A stretch of 8,890 nt of DNA, taken from NCBI GenBank assembly GCA_021825225.1, contig JAKAIH010000083.1, positions 1 through 8,890 on the forward strand. The letters are read 5' to 3'. Positions 1-7,804 of the stretch are shown here, in pieces (position 1 is the first letter of the stretch; the number at the start of each line of letters is the position of its first letter). A program made the translations under genes and the position numbers. The notes below the pieces were generated by a model. The model was given only the letters and a program-made list of their open reading frames with translations, was not told the DNA's origin and did not search any database. The DNA comes from Pseudomonadota bacterium (lineage in GTDB: Bacteria; Pseudomonadota; Gammaproteobacteria; Burkholderiales; SG8-39).

Positions 1-665
1 CAGGTCGCGCGCCGGCCCCGACAGCGTGATCAGCCCGGTTTCCATTACATAGCCGCGGCTGCCGACCTCCAGCGCCAGCCGCGCGTTCTGCTCCACCAGC
101 AGGATGGTCACGCCTTCCTTCGCCACCTCGAGTATGGTCTCGAATATCTTCTGCACCATCAGCGGCGCGAGCCCCATGCTGGGCTCGTCCAGCAACAGGA
201 GTTTCGGCCGGCTCATCAGTGCGCGGCCGATGGCGAGCATCTGCTGCTCGCCGCCGGAAAGCGTGCCGGCAGACTGGCCGCGGCGCTCGGCCAGGCGCGG
301 GAACAGGTTGAACACGCGCTGCAGATCCAGCTTCACCGCCGCGGCATCGCTGCGCACGTAGGCGCCCATGGCGAGGTTTTCTTCCACCGTCAACTGGCCG
401 AACACGCCGCGGCCCTCCGGCACCAGCGCCAGGCCGCGGCGCACCAGTTCGAACGCGCGCATGCCGCCGATCGGCGCGCCGTCGTAGAGGACCGCGTCCG
501 CTGCGACCGGCAGCAATCCGGCGATGGCCTTGAGCGTGGTGGTCTTGCCCGCGCCGTTGGTGCCGATCAGGCAAACCAGCTCGCCCCTGGAGACACTGAG
601 GTCTATGCCCTTGACCGCCTTGATGCCGCCATAGGAGACTTGCAGCTGCCGCAATTCGAGCAGCG

Positions 666-669
<4 letters not shown>
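1..669 (-). CDS. livF: LivF: ABC importer ATP-binding protein (branched-chain amino acids), 3' end cut by window
   Basis: One of the two cytoplasmic ATPases that drive the LivHM permease. The frame opens at ATG 669-667 and stays open to base 1, giving 223 residues; LivF is usually about 233-240, so only the tail is missing. Visible motifs are Walker A GTNGAGKT (residues 36-43), the LivF-style VPEGRGVF segment (83-90) in place of a normal Q-loop, the signature LSGGEQQ (137-143), Walker B LLLLDEP with catalytic Glu162, and LVEQN (191-195), where LivF proteins carry Gln instead of the usual H-loop His. The start overlaps the livG stop by four bases (ATGA), implying translational coupling; an AAGGAG at 680-685 lies 10 bases upstream inside livG. 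LivF rather than LivG is supported by these motifs, the short length and its last place in the operon. Confidence 0.95.
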
Positions 670-1444
<775 letters not shown>

Positions 1445-1448
<4 letters not shown>

Positions 1449-2518
1449 TTTTGTTTCGTCAGTTCGCGTTTTCTGATCGCGGAGGGCAGCAGGCCCGCCG
1501 GCCGGAACAGCATCATCAGCACCAGCGCCAGGCCGAACAGCAGCATGCGGATCACCTCCGGCTCGATGATCGTTTTCCCGAACAGCGACTGCTGCACCGG
1601 CTGCACCCAGTCGCGCAGCAGCTCGGGCACGAAAGTCAGCAGCACCGCACCGAGGACCACGCCCCAGACATTGCCCATGCCGCCCAGCACCACCATCGAC
1701 AGCACCATGACGGATTCGACCAGGACGAAACTCTCCGGGCTGATGAAACCCTGGATGGCGGCGAACATGCCGCCGGCGACGCCGCCGAAGGAGGCGCCCA
1801 TGGCGAATGCGAGCAGTTTGATGCGGGTGGTGTTGATGCCCATGGCCCGCGCCGCGATCTCGTCCTCGCGTATCGCCTCCCAGGCGCGGCCGATGCGCGA
1901 ATGCTGCAGCCGCAGATTGACCACTATCGCCAGCAGCAGCAAGGCCAGCAGCAGATAGTAGTATTTGATCGGCCCGGAAAATGCCAGGCCGGCTATGGTT
2001 TCGTTGCGGCTGAAGTCGAATGCGCCGAAGCTGAACGGATCGATGCGCGAAATGCCCTGCGGACCGTTGGTGAGATTGAAGGGCCGCGACAGATTATTGA
2101 GAAAAATGCGCACGATCTCGCCGAAGCCCAGCGTGACGATCGCAAGATAGTCGCCGCGCAATTTGAGCGTGGGCGCACCGAGCAGCACGCCGAACACGCA
2201 GGCGACGAGCGCGCCTATGGGCAGAATCACCCAAAACGGCAGGTGCAAATTGAAATGCGGCGATGCGAGCAGCGCGTAGACGTAGGCGCCCACGCCATAA
2301 AAGGCGATGTAGCCAAGATCGAGCAGTCCGGCGAAACCGACAACGATATTGAGGCCGAGCGCCAGGAACGCGAACAGGATGGCGAGATTGGCGATGCGCA
2401 CCCAGGCCGTTCCGGCGGCGGCGAGCGCAAACGGCAGCGCGATCAGGGCGAGCGCGATCAGCGCCACGCCGACCCATTTCGAACGCGCCTTGGTGAGAAT
2501 CTTGGCGAAAATATTCAC
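1445..2518 (-). CDS. livM: LivM: ABC importer permease (branched-chain amino acids)
   Basis: Inner-membrane permease forming the translocation path with LivH. It has 357 residues with a run of hydrophobic segments, starting with about residues 16-36 and 43-61, and a further one at 188-201. The cytoplasmic coupling loop WEAIREDEIAARAMGIN (213-229) is the conserved LivM motif that contacts the ATPase. The conserved GGMGNVWGVVLGA (279-291) and the C-terminal LFRPAGLLP (337-345) also mark the family. The start codon is GTG (2518-2516): it sits 6 bases after a perfect AAGGAG, and no in-frame ATG lies nearby. The N-terminus MNIFAKILTKARSKW is positively charged before the first membrane segment, as expected for LivM. 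It lies 34 bases after livH and overlaps livG by four bases. Confidence 0.95.
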
Positions 2519-2524
2519 ACCGGT

Positions 2525-2530
2525 CTCCTT
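2525..2530 (-). promoter_or_regulatory. Ribosome binding site fixing the livM GTG start
   Basis: A perfect AAGGAG on the minus strand lies 6 bases before the GTG at 2518-2516. It decides the start of livM, which has no ATG in the right place, and lets livM initiate independently of livH although the two genes are only 34 bases apart. Confidence 0.75.
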
Positions 2531-2552
2531 GCCCCTGCCTGCATCCTGCGGC

Positions 2553-3476
2553 TCAAGCGCGGTCGCCGACGCGCTCGCCCAGCAGCCCGGACGGACGGAA
2601 TACCAGAACGCCGATCAGCACCATGAAGGCGAACACGTCCTGGTAATTGCTGCCGAAAACGTTATTGGTCAGGTCGCCGATATAGCCTGCGCCCAGGGCT
2701 TCGACGATGCCCAGCAGAATGCCGCCCAACATCGCCCCCGCAAGGTTGCCGATGCCGCCCAGCACCGCGGCCGAGAACGCTTTCATGCCCAGCAGCGAAC
2801 CCATGCCGTAGTGGGCGATGCCGTAATAAGTGCCGACCATCACGCCGGCGACCGCAGCGAGCGCAGCGCCTACGATGAAAGTGAAAGAGATGATGCGGTC
2901 GATGTCTATGCCCATGAGTCCGGCCACCAGCGGGTTCTGCGAGGTCGCGCGCATGGCGATGCCGAGCTTGGTGCGATACACCATGAACGTCAGCGCGCCC
3001 ATCATCAGCACCGAAGTCAGGATGATGGCGATCTGCACCCCGCTGATTATCGCTCCGCCGATAGGGAAGGTGACGAACGGGATGATCTGCGGAAACGCAA
3101 GCGGGTTGCGGCTCCACACCAGCAGCGCCAGGTGCTGCAGGATAATGGAAATACCGATGGCGGTAATCAGCGGCGCGAGCCGCGGCGCACTGCGCAGCGG
3201 CCGGTAGGCAATGCGTTCCATGGCATAGCCCACCAGCATGCACACCGGGATTGCGGCGAGAATCCCGATGAAGACGATCAGCACCGGCGGCAGGTGCGTA
3301 CCCGCCAGCGCGTTGATTACCGAAAACGCGACCATCGCGCCTATCATCACCAACTCGCCGTGGGCGAAGTTGATCAGCTGGATGATGCCGTAGACCATGG
3401 TGTAGCCGAGCGCGACGATGGCATACACGCTGCCCAGCGTGAGCCCGTTGATGATCTGCTGCAGAAAAATGTCCAT
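2553..3476 (-). CDS. livH: LivH: ABC importer permease (branched-chain amino acids)
   Basis: Inner-membrane permease, partner of LivM. The 307 residues match the family's usual ~300-310. The start MDIFLQQIINGLTLGSVYAIVALG with the following GYTMVYGIIQLINFAHGE (24-41) is the classic LivH N-terminus. The cytoplasmic coupling loop is RATSQNPLVAGLMGID (176-191). The conserved KAFSAAVLGGIGNLAGAMLGG (232-252) and the C-terminal LVFRPSGLLGERV (291-303) complete the signature. Several membrane segments are evident, for example about residues 10-30, 65-85, 104-121, 147-165, 196-214 and 284-294. ATG 3476-3474 is the only start that gives the family N-terminus, yet the bases before it (ATCCGGCCCGCC) lack a convincing Shine-Dalgarno, so translation may be modest. 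It follows livK after a gap of about 175 bases that holds a terminator-like hairpin. Confidence 0.95.
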   Translation of the reverse strand: MDIFLQQIINGLTLGSVYAIVALGYTMVYGIIQLINFAHGELVMIGAMVAFSVINALAGTHLPPVLIVFIGILAAIPVCMLVGYAMERIAYRPLRSAPRLAPLITAIGISIILQHLALLVWSRNPLAFPQIIPFVTFPIGGAIISGVQIAIILTSVLMMGALTFMVYRTKLGIAMRATSQNPLVAGLMGIDIDRIISFTFIVGAALAAVAGVMVGTYYGIAHYGMGSLLGMKAFSAAVLGGIGNLAGAMLGGILLGIVEALGAGYIGDLTNNVFGSNYQDVFAFMVLIGVLVFRPSGLLGERVGDRA

Positions 3477-3502
3477 GGCGGGCCGGATTCAAATATAAAG
3501 AC

Positions 3503-3535
3503 CGGAACGACGCAAAGCGGTTCCGTTCGGCGTCG
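3503..3535 (-). other. Possible alternative RNA stems in the livH leader
   Basis: Two mutually exclusive pairings can be drawn just upstream of livH. One pairs CGGAAC (3503-3508) with GTTCCG (3520-3525) and stacks on an inner CGC-AAA-GCG. The other pairs CGACGC (3508-3513) with GCGTCG (3530-3535). They share bases, so they could switch, but stems this short arise by chance in GC-rich DNA. A TATATT lies downstream on the minus strand but no -35 sits at proper spacing. Inference only. Confidence 0.2.
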
Positions 3536-3590
3536 CTTTCTGCCGGCGATCATCCGCCGCGGCATCCGGCGCCGCAGCGCACCCAGGCAA

Positions 3591-3618
3591 AATAACGGCG
3601 CCCGAAGGCGCCGTTATT
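3591..3618 (-). terminator. Terminator-like hairpin between livK and livH, UUCG tetraloop
   Basis: A perfect 12-bp inverted repeat (AATAACGGCGCC and its complement) encloses four bases. In the minus-strand transcript the loop reads C(UUCG)G, the extra-stable tetraloop, and the stem is followed by UU as part of the run UUAUUUUG. It stands 33 bases past the livK stop. The orientation of the loop and of the U-run both fit minus-strand transcription. Known behaviour of such sites between a binding-protein gene and its permease genes is partial termination and 3'-end protection, giving more binding protein than permease; that role is inferred here. Confidence 0.75.
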
Positions 3619-3651
3619 GCCGCAGCTTGAGCGAGGATCAACCCCGGTCGC

Positions 3652-4953
3652 TTATTTTTTTGCCGGCTCCGCGGCCTTCACCGGCTCGGCCGCGGCTTTG
3701 GGCGCCTCAGGCGCAGGCGCTGCCGGTGCGGCAGCCTCGGCTGTTTTGAGGAAGTCCTCGAACTTGATGGTCTTGCCGCTCTTGATGATGGCGATCGGTT
3801 CGATCTTGCCGCCCTTCATGGTGAAGATCGTCATCTCGGCGTCCTTGCGGTCGCCCTTGTCGTCGAACTCGATCTTGCCGCTCGCACCCTCGTAGCTGAT
3901 TTTGGCCAGCTCGGGCAGGTACTTCGCCGGATCGGGCGAGTCGGCCTTCTTCATCGCCGCTATGATCAGGTTGGCCGCGTCGTAGGTGAACGGCGCGTAC
4001 AGGATGGGTTCGACGTTGAATTTCGCCTTGTAGGCGTCGAGGAACTTCTTGTTCGCGGCCTGCACCGGGAGGCCGGCCTGCGAGCACAACAGCCCTTCGG
4101 CAGCATCGCCGGCAAGCTCTTTCATCTTGTCGGTGCAGGCGCCGTCGCCAAACGCGAACACCGCCTTGATGCCGAGTTCGCGCGCCTGCTTAAGCAGCGG
4201 GCCGCCGGTCGCATCCATGCCGCCGTAGAACACGGCGTTCGGCTTCTTGCCCTTGAGCTTGGTGAGTATCGCCATGAAGTCGGTGGTCTTGTCCGTGCCT
4301 TTCTCGCGCGGCAGCACTTTTATCCCGGCAGCCTTCAGGGTCTTCTCGACCTCGTTGGCCAGACCCTCGCCATAGGCGGTGGCATCATCGATCACGGCCA
4401 CGGTCTTCGGTTTGACTTCGCTCGCCAGGTAGCTGGCTATCGCCGGTCCCTGCTGATCGTCGCGGCCGACCACGCGGAACACGTTCTTGAAGCCCTGTTC
4501 GGTCAGCTGCGGATTCGTCGACGAACCGCTGATCATCGGGATAGCCGCCTGGTTGTAGATCGCCGAGGCCGGGATGGATACGCCGGAGTTCAGGTGCCCG
4601 ATCACGCCGACGACCTTGGCGTCGACCAGTTTCTGCGCGACGGTCGTGCCGACCTTGGGATCGGCCTGGTCGTCCTCGGTGACGAGTTCGAGCTTGACCT
4701 TCTTGCCTCCGAGCGTCAGCCCCTTCGCGTTGGCTTCGTCGACCGCCAGGCGCGCGCCGTTTTCGTTGTCCTTGCCCAGGTGGGCGATACCGCCGGTGAG
4801 CGGGCCCACGTGGCCGAGCTTCACCACCAGAGGCGGAGGCGGAGGCGGAGCTGCGGCGACTGCGGGCTCCGGCTTTTTCTCTTCGCCGCAACCGGCGAGG
4901 GTAAGCGCCGCGACTGCGGCGAAGATAGCGAGACTGAACCGCGTGCCTTGCAT
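3652..4953 (-). CDS. livK: LivK-like branched-chain/polar amino acid binding lipoprotein
   Basis: Extracytoplasmic substrate-binding component that delivers ligand to LivHM. The start is ATG 4953-4951: it has AGGGAG 6 bases upstream and gives a signal peptide with lipobox L19-A20-G21-C22. An upstream in-frame ATG at 5025 would add 24 residues ahead of the signal and is rejected. The 433 residues comprise signal (1-21), linker with six prolines (about 23-41), type I periplasmic-binding fold (about 42-403) and an Ala/Pro/Lys/Glu tail (405-433). Family motifs are VKLGHVGPLTGG (44-55), GVIGHLNSGVSIPAS (116-130), ISGSSTNPQLTEQG (141-154) and YGGMDATGGPLLKQARELG (243-261). The Cys of the classical E. 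coli LIVBP loop is replaced by Asn122; Cys273 and Cys290 could form a different disulfide. First gene of livKHMGF. Ligand is probably Leu/Ile/Val, but related binding proteins take other amino acids or amides. Confidence 0.93.
   Translation of the reverse strand: MQGTRFSLAIFAAVAALTLAGCGEEKKPEPAVAAAPPPPPPLVVKLGHVGPLTGGIAHLGKDNENGARLAVDEANAKGLTLGGKKVKLELVTEDDQADPKVGTTVAQKLVDAKVVGVIGHLNSGVSIPASAIYNQAAIPMISGSSTNPQLTEQGFKNVFRVVGRDDQQGPAIASYLASEVKPKTVAVIDDATAYGEGLANEVEKTLKAAGIKVLPREKGTDKTTDFMAILTKLKGKKPNAVFYGGMDATGGPLLKQARELGIKAVFAFGDGACTDKMKELAGDAAEGLLCSQAGLPVQAANKKFLDAYKAKFNVEPILYAPFTYDAANLIIAAMKKADSPDPAKYLPELAKISYEGASGKIEFDDKGDRKDAEMTIFTMKGGKIEPIAIIKSGKTIKFEDFLKTAEAAAPAAPAPEAPKAAAEPVKAAEPAKK
4831..4850. 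repeat. Hexanucleotide tandem repeat (AGGCGG, about 3.3 copies) inside livK
   Basis: Three consecutive AGGCGG units plus two bases encode the run of six prolines in the linker between the LivK lipobox and its binding domain. Copy changes would stay in frame and alter linker length only. Confidence 0.8.
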
Positions 4954-4959
4954 GGCGTT

Positions 4960-4965
4960 CTCCCT
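4960..4965 (-). promoter_or_regulatory. Ribosome binding site fixing the livK start
   Basis: AGGGAG on the minus strand lies 6 bases before ATG 4953-4951. It selects this start over the in-frame ATG at 5025, in agreement with the signal peptide beginning at this Met. Confidence 0.7.
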
Positions 4966-5035
4966 GAAAAAGTCAAAACACGTGACGAGCTTACTGCAAA
5001 AAAATGAGAAAACACAGCCCATCATGCCCGCCCGA

Positions 5036-5063
5036 ATCTTAGGCCATTTCGGCGATTCTGCAA
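5036..5063 (-). promoter_or_regulatory. Candidate sigma70-type promoter for the liv operon
   Basis: On the minus strand TTGCAG (5063-5058) is followed after 16 bases by TAAGAT (5041-5036). Each hexamer matches the consensus at four or more positions, and the predicted start near 5029 would give a leader of about 75 bases before livK. It lies in the only gap ahead of the operon, after a terminator-like hairpin. No experimental support; found by eye. Confidence 0.45.
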
Positions 5064-5068
5064 TGGCC
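5042..5068. promoter_or_regulatory. Dyad overlapping the liv promoter, possible operator
   Basis: GGCCATT (5042-5048) and AATGGCC (5062-5068) form a perfect 7-bp inverted repeat with 13 bases between, so half-site centres are 20 bp apart, close to two helical turns. It covers the -35 element and the spacer and ends next to the -10 of the candidate promoter, where a bound dimer would block RNA polymerase. The regulator cannot be named from the sequence. Confidence 0.35.
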
Positions 5069-5120
5069 CATGACGCCGGGTGATGCTGCGCGGCCTGCCC
5101 CGCCCCGCAACATTCGACGC

Positions 5121-5150
5121 GACAAAGCCGGCCTGCAGGCCGGCCTTGTC
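5121..5150 (-). terminator. Hairpin after the cytochrome c gene
   Basis: A 13-bp stem with a TGCA loop lies 9 bases beyond the cytochrome c stop. As minus-strand RNA the single imperfect pair becomes a G-U wobble, whereas as plus-strand RNA it is an A-C mismatch, so the structure is better formed in the sense transcript. There is no U-run after it (UUUGUC lies within the stem), so it may be a weak or factor-assisted terminator or a 3'-end stabiliser. It separates the cytochrome unit from the liv promoter. Confidence 0.5.
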
Positions 5151-5159
5151 ATCAGTCAT

Positions 5160-5477
5160 CTACTTCTTGAGCGACAGCACCCATTTCACCAGAGCCTTGA
5201 CATCGGCGTCCGGTACAGTCGAATTCGGCGGCATCGGTATCTGGCCCCAAACCCCGCTGCCACCGTTCTTGACTTTGGCAACGAGCCTGGCCTCGGCGCC
5301 CGCGTCGCCCTTGTACTTGGCGGCGACGTCCTTATAAGCCGGGCCGACCACCTTTTTGTCCACGGAATGACAGGCGAGGCAATTGTATTTTTTTGCGAGC
5401 GCTTCCTGGGCGAGCGCATTGCCCGCGCTGGCGAGCAGTCCGGCAGAAACGAACAAACAGGCGATTAGGGTTTTCAC
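5160..5477 (-). CDS. Secreted class I cytochrome c, c551/c8 type
   Basis: Small periplasmic electron carrier with one covalently bound haem c. The start is GTG 5477-5475, five bases after a perfect AAGGAG; it gives 105 residues with a signal peptide MKTLIACLFVSAGLLASAGNALA cut about residue 23, leaving an 82-residue mature protein, the usual size of cytochrome c551. The haem site is C33-L-A-C36-H37, and the sixth ligand is Met82 in IPMPPN (80-85). KKVVGPAYKDVAAKYKGDAGAEA (41-63), NGGSGVWGQIPMPPN (71-85) and the C-terminal LVKWVLSLKK closely follow Pseudomonas cytochrome c551. Relatives donate electrons to nitrite reductase cd1, cytochrome oxidases or peroxidases; nothing here chooses among them. 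It follows the YyaL-like gene after 43 bases and probably shares its transcript. The longer ORF from 5570 would bury the signal peptide and is rejected. Confidence 0.92.
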   Translation of the reverse strand: MKTLIACLFVSAGLLASAGNALAQEALAKKYNCLACHSVDKKVVGPAYKDVAAKYKGDAGAEARLVAKVKNGGSGVWGQIPMPPNSTVPDADVKALVKWVLSLKK

Positions 5478-5482
5478 TGATT

Positions 5483-5488
5483 CTCCTT
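5483..5488 (-). promoter_or_regulatory. Ribosome binding site fixing the cytochrome c GTG start
   Basis: A perfect AAGGAG on the minus strand lies 5 bases before GTG 5477-5475. Together with the signal peptide that begins at this codon it settles the start. It suggests strong translation of the cytochrome. Confidence 0.75.
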
Positions 5489-5520
5489 GGGAAAGCGGCG
5501 CTGTGCCAGGCTGCGGCATG

Positions 5521-7629
5521 CTACCGGAAATTTTCTGTCTTGAGTACACCCAGCAGTTGGTCGAGCTCATCCACGGGCGCGAGGCAAGTAACGCCCTGGC
5601 ATACCCAGGCGTTGACAGCCGCCGACACCGAGGGCTTGTCCAGCGACGGAGGCAAGCTCGCCTCCCCGGGCGCAGGCGCGAGGATCAGCGTCGTCGGCAG
5701 GTAGCTCCGGTCCAGCACCCGCCGCCACTCCCGCAATGTGCCTTCCGGCCCGCGCAGCACCACGAGTCGCGGCGGCTCGATCGCCTCCTCCAGAGCCATC
5801 AGCAGACTGGCGCAGCCGCCGGGCTGCTGCGCCAGCGACGGATAGAATAGCTGCAGCGTGCGCGCGGCGGCATCGAGATAGCGCGCTTCACCCGTGATAT
5901 GCCCCAGGCGCTGCAACGCGAACGCGGCCACGCCGTTGCCTGCGGGCGTGGCGCTGTCGTGTACCGGTTTGAGTCTGTGGATCAGCTTTTCGTGGTCGTG
6001 GCTGGTGAAAAGGAATCCGCCCTGCTCGGGATCGTAGAACTGCTGCAACAACACTTCGGCCAGGGCCTGGGCGAATTCGAGGTCGCGGCGGTGAAATTCG
6101 GTCTGCATGAGCTCGATCAGGGCCGCGAGCAGGAAGGCGTAATCGTCCAGATAGGCGTTCAGATGCGCGTGTCCGTCCTTGCAGGTGGCGAGCAGGCGCG
6201 CGCGTTCGCCACCCTTGCCTTCGCGCCACAAGGCGGCGCGGACGAAATCCAGTGCGGCGCGCGCCGAGGCCAGCCATTCGGGCCGGTCGAATACCCGCGC
6301 GGCGCGCGCCATGCCTGCGATCATCAGCGCGTTCCAACTGGTCAGGATCTTCTCGTCGCGCCCCGGACGGATGCGGGCCTCGCGCGCCGCAAACAACTTG
6401 GCGCGCGCACTGGCGAGCAGCGCGCCGCATTCCGGCAATGACTTGGCCAGCTTTGCGGCGATCTCTTCGAGGCCGCGCGCTACGTGCAGATGCCAATGCC
6501 CGCCCTCGAAATTGGGCTCCCGGTCCAGCCCGTAGAAAGGCGCGCATACGGCGTATTCCTCGTCGCTGAGCACGGCGCGCGCCTGCTGCGGCGTCCAGAC
6601 ATAGAATTTTCCTTCTTCGTGCTCGGAATCGGCATCGAGGCTGGAGTAATAGCCGCCTGCAGGAGACTGCATCTCGCGCATGGTCCAGGCCGCGGTCTGC
6701 TCGACCACCTCGGCGAACAAGGGATCGCGCGTCAAGGCCCAGGCGTCGCTGTAGCGCGCGAGCAGCGGCCCGTTGTCGTAGAGCATTTTCTCGAAGTGCG
6801 GGATCAGCCAGTAGGCGTCCACGCTATAGCGGCAGAAGCCGCCGCCGAGCTGGTCATAGATGCCGCCCACCGCCATGCGCCCGAGGGTGTAGACCGACAT
6901 GCGCAGCGGGTCGTCCTCGCGCGCCCCGTCCGCGCCGGCCGCGCCGCCCTCGCGCAGACGGCTGCGCCCATAGGCCCTCAGGCACAGCTCGAGGTCGGTC
7001 GGATGCGGAAACTTGGGCGCCGCGCCGAATCCGCCGTAACGCGCATCGAAACTCGCTGCCAGGCTCTCCAGCGCCCGCGCTATCGGGCTGGTGGAGAACT
7101 GCGCCTGCTGCGCGCTGGTCCCGGGCTGCATGCGCTCGAAGCCCGCGACTATAGCCTCGCCTTGCCGCGCGACCTGTGCGCGCTCGGCACGGTAGAAGCC
7201 CGCAACGCGCTCCAGCAGATCCGCGAATCCGGGCAGGCCATAGCGCGGCGTCTTGGGAAAATAGGTGCCGCCGAAAAACGGCTCCTGCTCGGGCGTGAGG
7301 AACATGGTGAGCGGCCAGCCGCCTGGGCGCCCACTCATCATCTGCTGCGCCAGCTGGTAGATCTGATCGAGGTCCGGGCGCTCCTCGCGGTCGACCTTGA
7401 TGTTGATGAAATGCCGGTTCATCACCGCCGCGACTTCGGCGTCCTCGAAAGACTCGTGTGCCATCACGTGGCACCAATGACAGGCGGAGTAGCCTATGGA
7501 CAACAGAATGGGCTTGCCCTGCGCGCGCGCCGCCTGCAGCGCTTCCTCGCCCCAGGCATACCAGTCCACCGGATTGCCGGCGTGCTGCTGCAGATAGGGG
7601 CTGGTCTCGTGGATGAGGCGGTTGGGCAT
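5521..7629 (-). CDS. YyaL/SPATA20 family protein (DUF255 thioredoxin fold plus alpha/alpha barrel-like domain)
   Basis: Member of the widely conserved COG1331 family; its biochemical role is not established. The 702 residues match the usual ~670-700. The start ATG 7629-7627 gives the invariant opening [27 protein letters not shown]; the open frame continues upstream to 7752 but through inverted repeats, so that part is rejected. The Shine-Dalgarno is weak (GGATAG). Residues about 1-165 form a thioredoxin-like domain with C50-H-W-C53-H in [31 protein letters not shown] (74-91) and [23 protein letters not shown] (103-125). The rest resembles the six-hairpin glycosidase/epimerase fold: [17 protein letters not shown] (199-215), [25 protein letters not shown] (262-286), [17 protein letters not shown] (329-345), [15 protein letters not shown] (425-439), [13 protein letters not shown] (492-504). 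A second Cys pair, C677 and C682, sits near the end. No signal peptide is seen, so it is probably cytoplasmic. Residues 227-240 are a Gly/Ala-rich insert. Confidence 0.93.
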   Translation of the reverse strand: MPNRLIHETSPYLQQHAGNPVDWYAWGEEALQAARAQGKPILLSIGYSACHWCHVMAHESFEDAEVAAVMNRHFINIKVDREERPDLDQIYQLAQQMMSGRPGGWPLTMFLTPEQEPFFGGTYFPKTPRYGLPGFADLLERVAGFYRAERAQVARQGEAIVAGFERMQPGTSAQQAQFSTSPIARALESLAASFDARYGGFGAAPKFPHPTDLELCLRAYGRSRLREGGAAGADGAREDDPLRMSVYTLGRMAVGGIYDQLGGGFCRYSVDAYWLIPHFEKMLYDNGPLLARYSDAWALTRDPLFAEVVEQTAAWTMREMQSPAGGYYSSLDADSEHEEGKFYVWTPQQARAVLSDEEYAVCAPFYGLDREPNFEGGHWHLHVARGLEEIAAKLAKSLPECGALLASARAKLFAAREARIRPGRDEKILTSWNALMIAGMARAARVFDRPEWLASARAALDFVRAALWREGKGGERARLLATCKDGHAHLNAYLDDYAFLLAALIELMQTEFHRRDLEFAQALAEVLLQQFYDPEQGGFLFTSHDHEKLIHRLKPVHDSATPAGNGVAAFALQRLGHITGEARYLDAAARTLQLFYPSLAQQPGGCASLLMALEEAIEPPRLVVLRGPEGTLREWRRVLDRSYLPTTLILAPAPGEASLPPSLDKPSVSAAVNAWVCQGVTCLAPVDELDQLLGVLKTENFR

Positions 7630-7688
7630 GGTGTCTATCCGTGGAGAACTGGATTGCGCTCCCCCGTTGCTGCAAGTTTGCGCTATTT

Positions 7689-7712
7689 GCGCGGACGAAA
7701 GGCCGTCCGCGC
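7689..7712. repeat. Inverted repeat with 9-bp arms
   Basis: GCGCGGACG (7689-7697) is complementary to CGTCCGCGC (7704-7712) with a 6-base loop. It begins 59 bases upstream of the YyaL-like start and abuts the larger inverted repeat at 7714. In minus-strand RNA it is followed by AAAUAGCGC, so it is not a normal intrinsic terminator. Confidence 0.7.
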
Positions 7713-7713
7713 G

Positions 7714-7763
7714 GATCGTCGATTGTGGGCGGATGAAAAACAATCCGCCCACAATCGACGATC
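7714..7763. repeat. Perfect inverted repeat with 21-bp arms
   Basis: Arms 7714-7734 and 7743-7763 are exact reverse complements around an 8-base loop (GAAAAACA). The loop-side end of the left arm is GGGCGGAT and of the right arm ATCCGCCC. Neither strand has a T-run after the stem. With the repeat at 7805-7853 and the short one at 7689-7712 it fills most of the 271-base gap between ilvD and the YyaL-like gene; I see no gene and no convincing promoter in that gap. Confidence 0.9.
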
Positions 7764-7804
7764 TTGTATGACAACCACCCCAAACCGCCCTTGCTTTTAC
7801 CCAT

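Noticed and set aside
2349..3749. 466-codon plus-strand open frame across livH and livM
   Set aside because: It is antisense to two unmistakable permease genes; its translation is rich in Arg, His, Gln and Asp with no recognisable domain. Such frames arise from codon bias in GC-rich genes.
4831..4850. Hexanucleotide repeat as a phase-variation switch
   Set aside because: The unit is a multiple of three and there are only about three copies, so slippage changes linker length and not the reading frame.
4954..5025. Upstream in-frame ATG for livK
   Set aside because: It would put 24 residues before a clear lipoprotein signal peptide, while ATG 4953 has AGGGAG at good spacing.
5478..5570. Upstream in-frame ATG for the cytochrome c gene
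   Set aside because: It would hide the signal peptide and overlap the YyaL-like stop; GTG 5477 has a perfect AAGGAG.
7630..7752. N-terminal extension of the YyaL-like gene
   Set aside because: The family opens at MPNRL; the extension has no family similarity that I recognise and is encoded by the inverted-repeat region.
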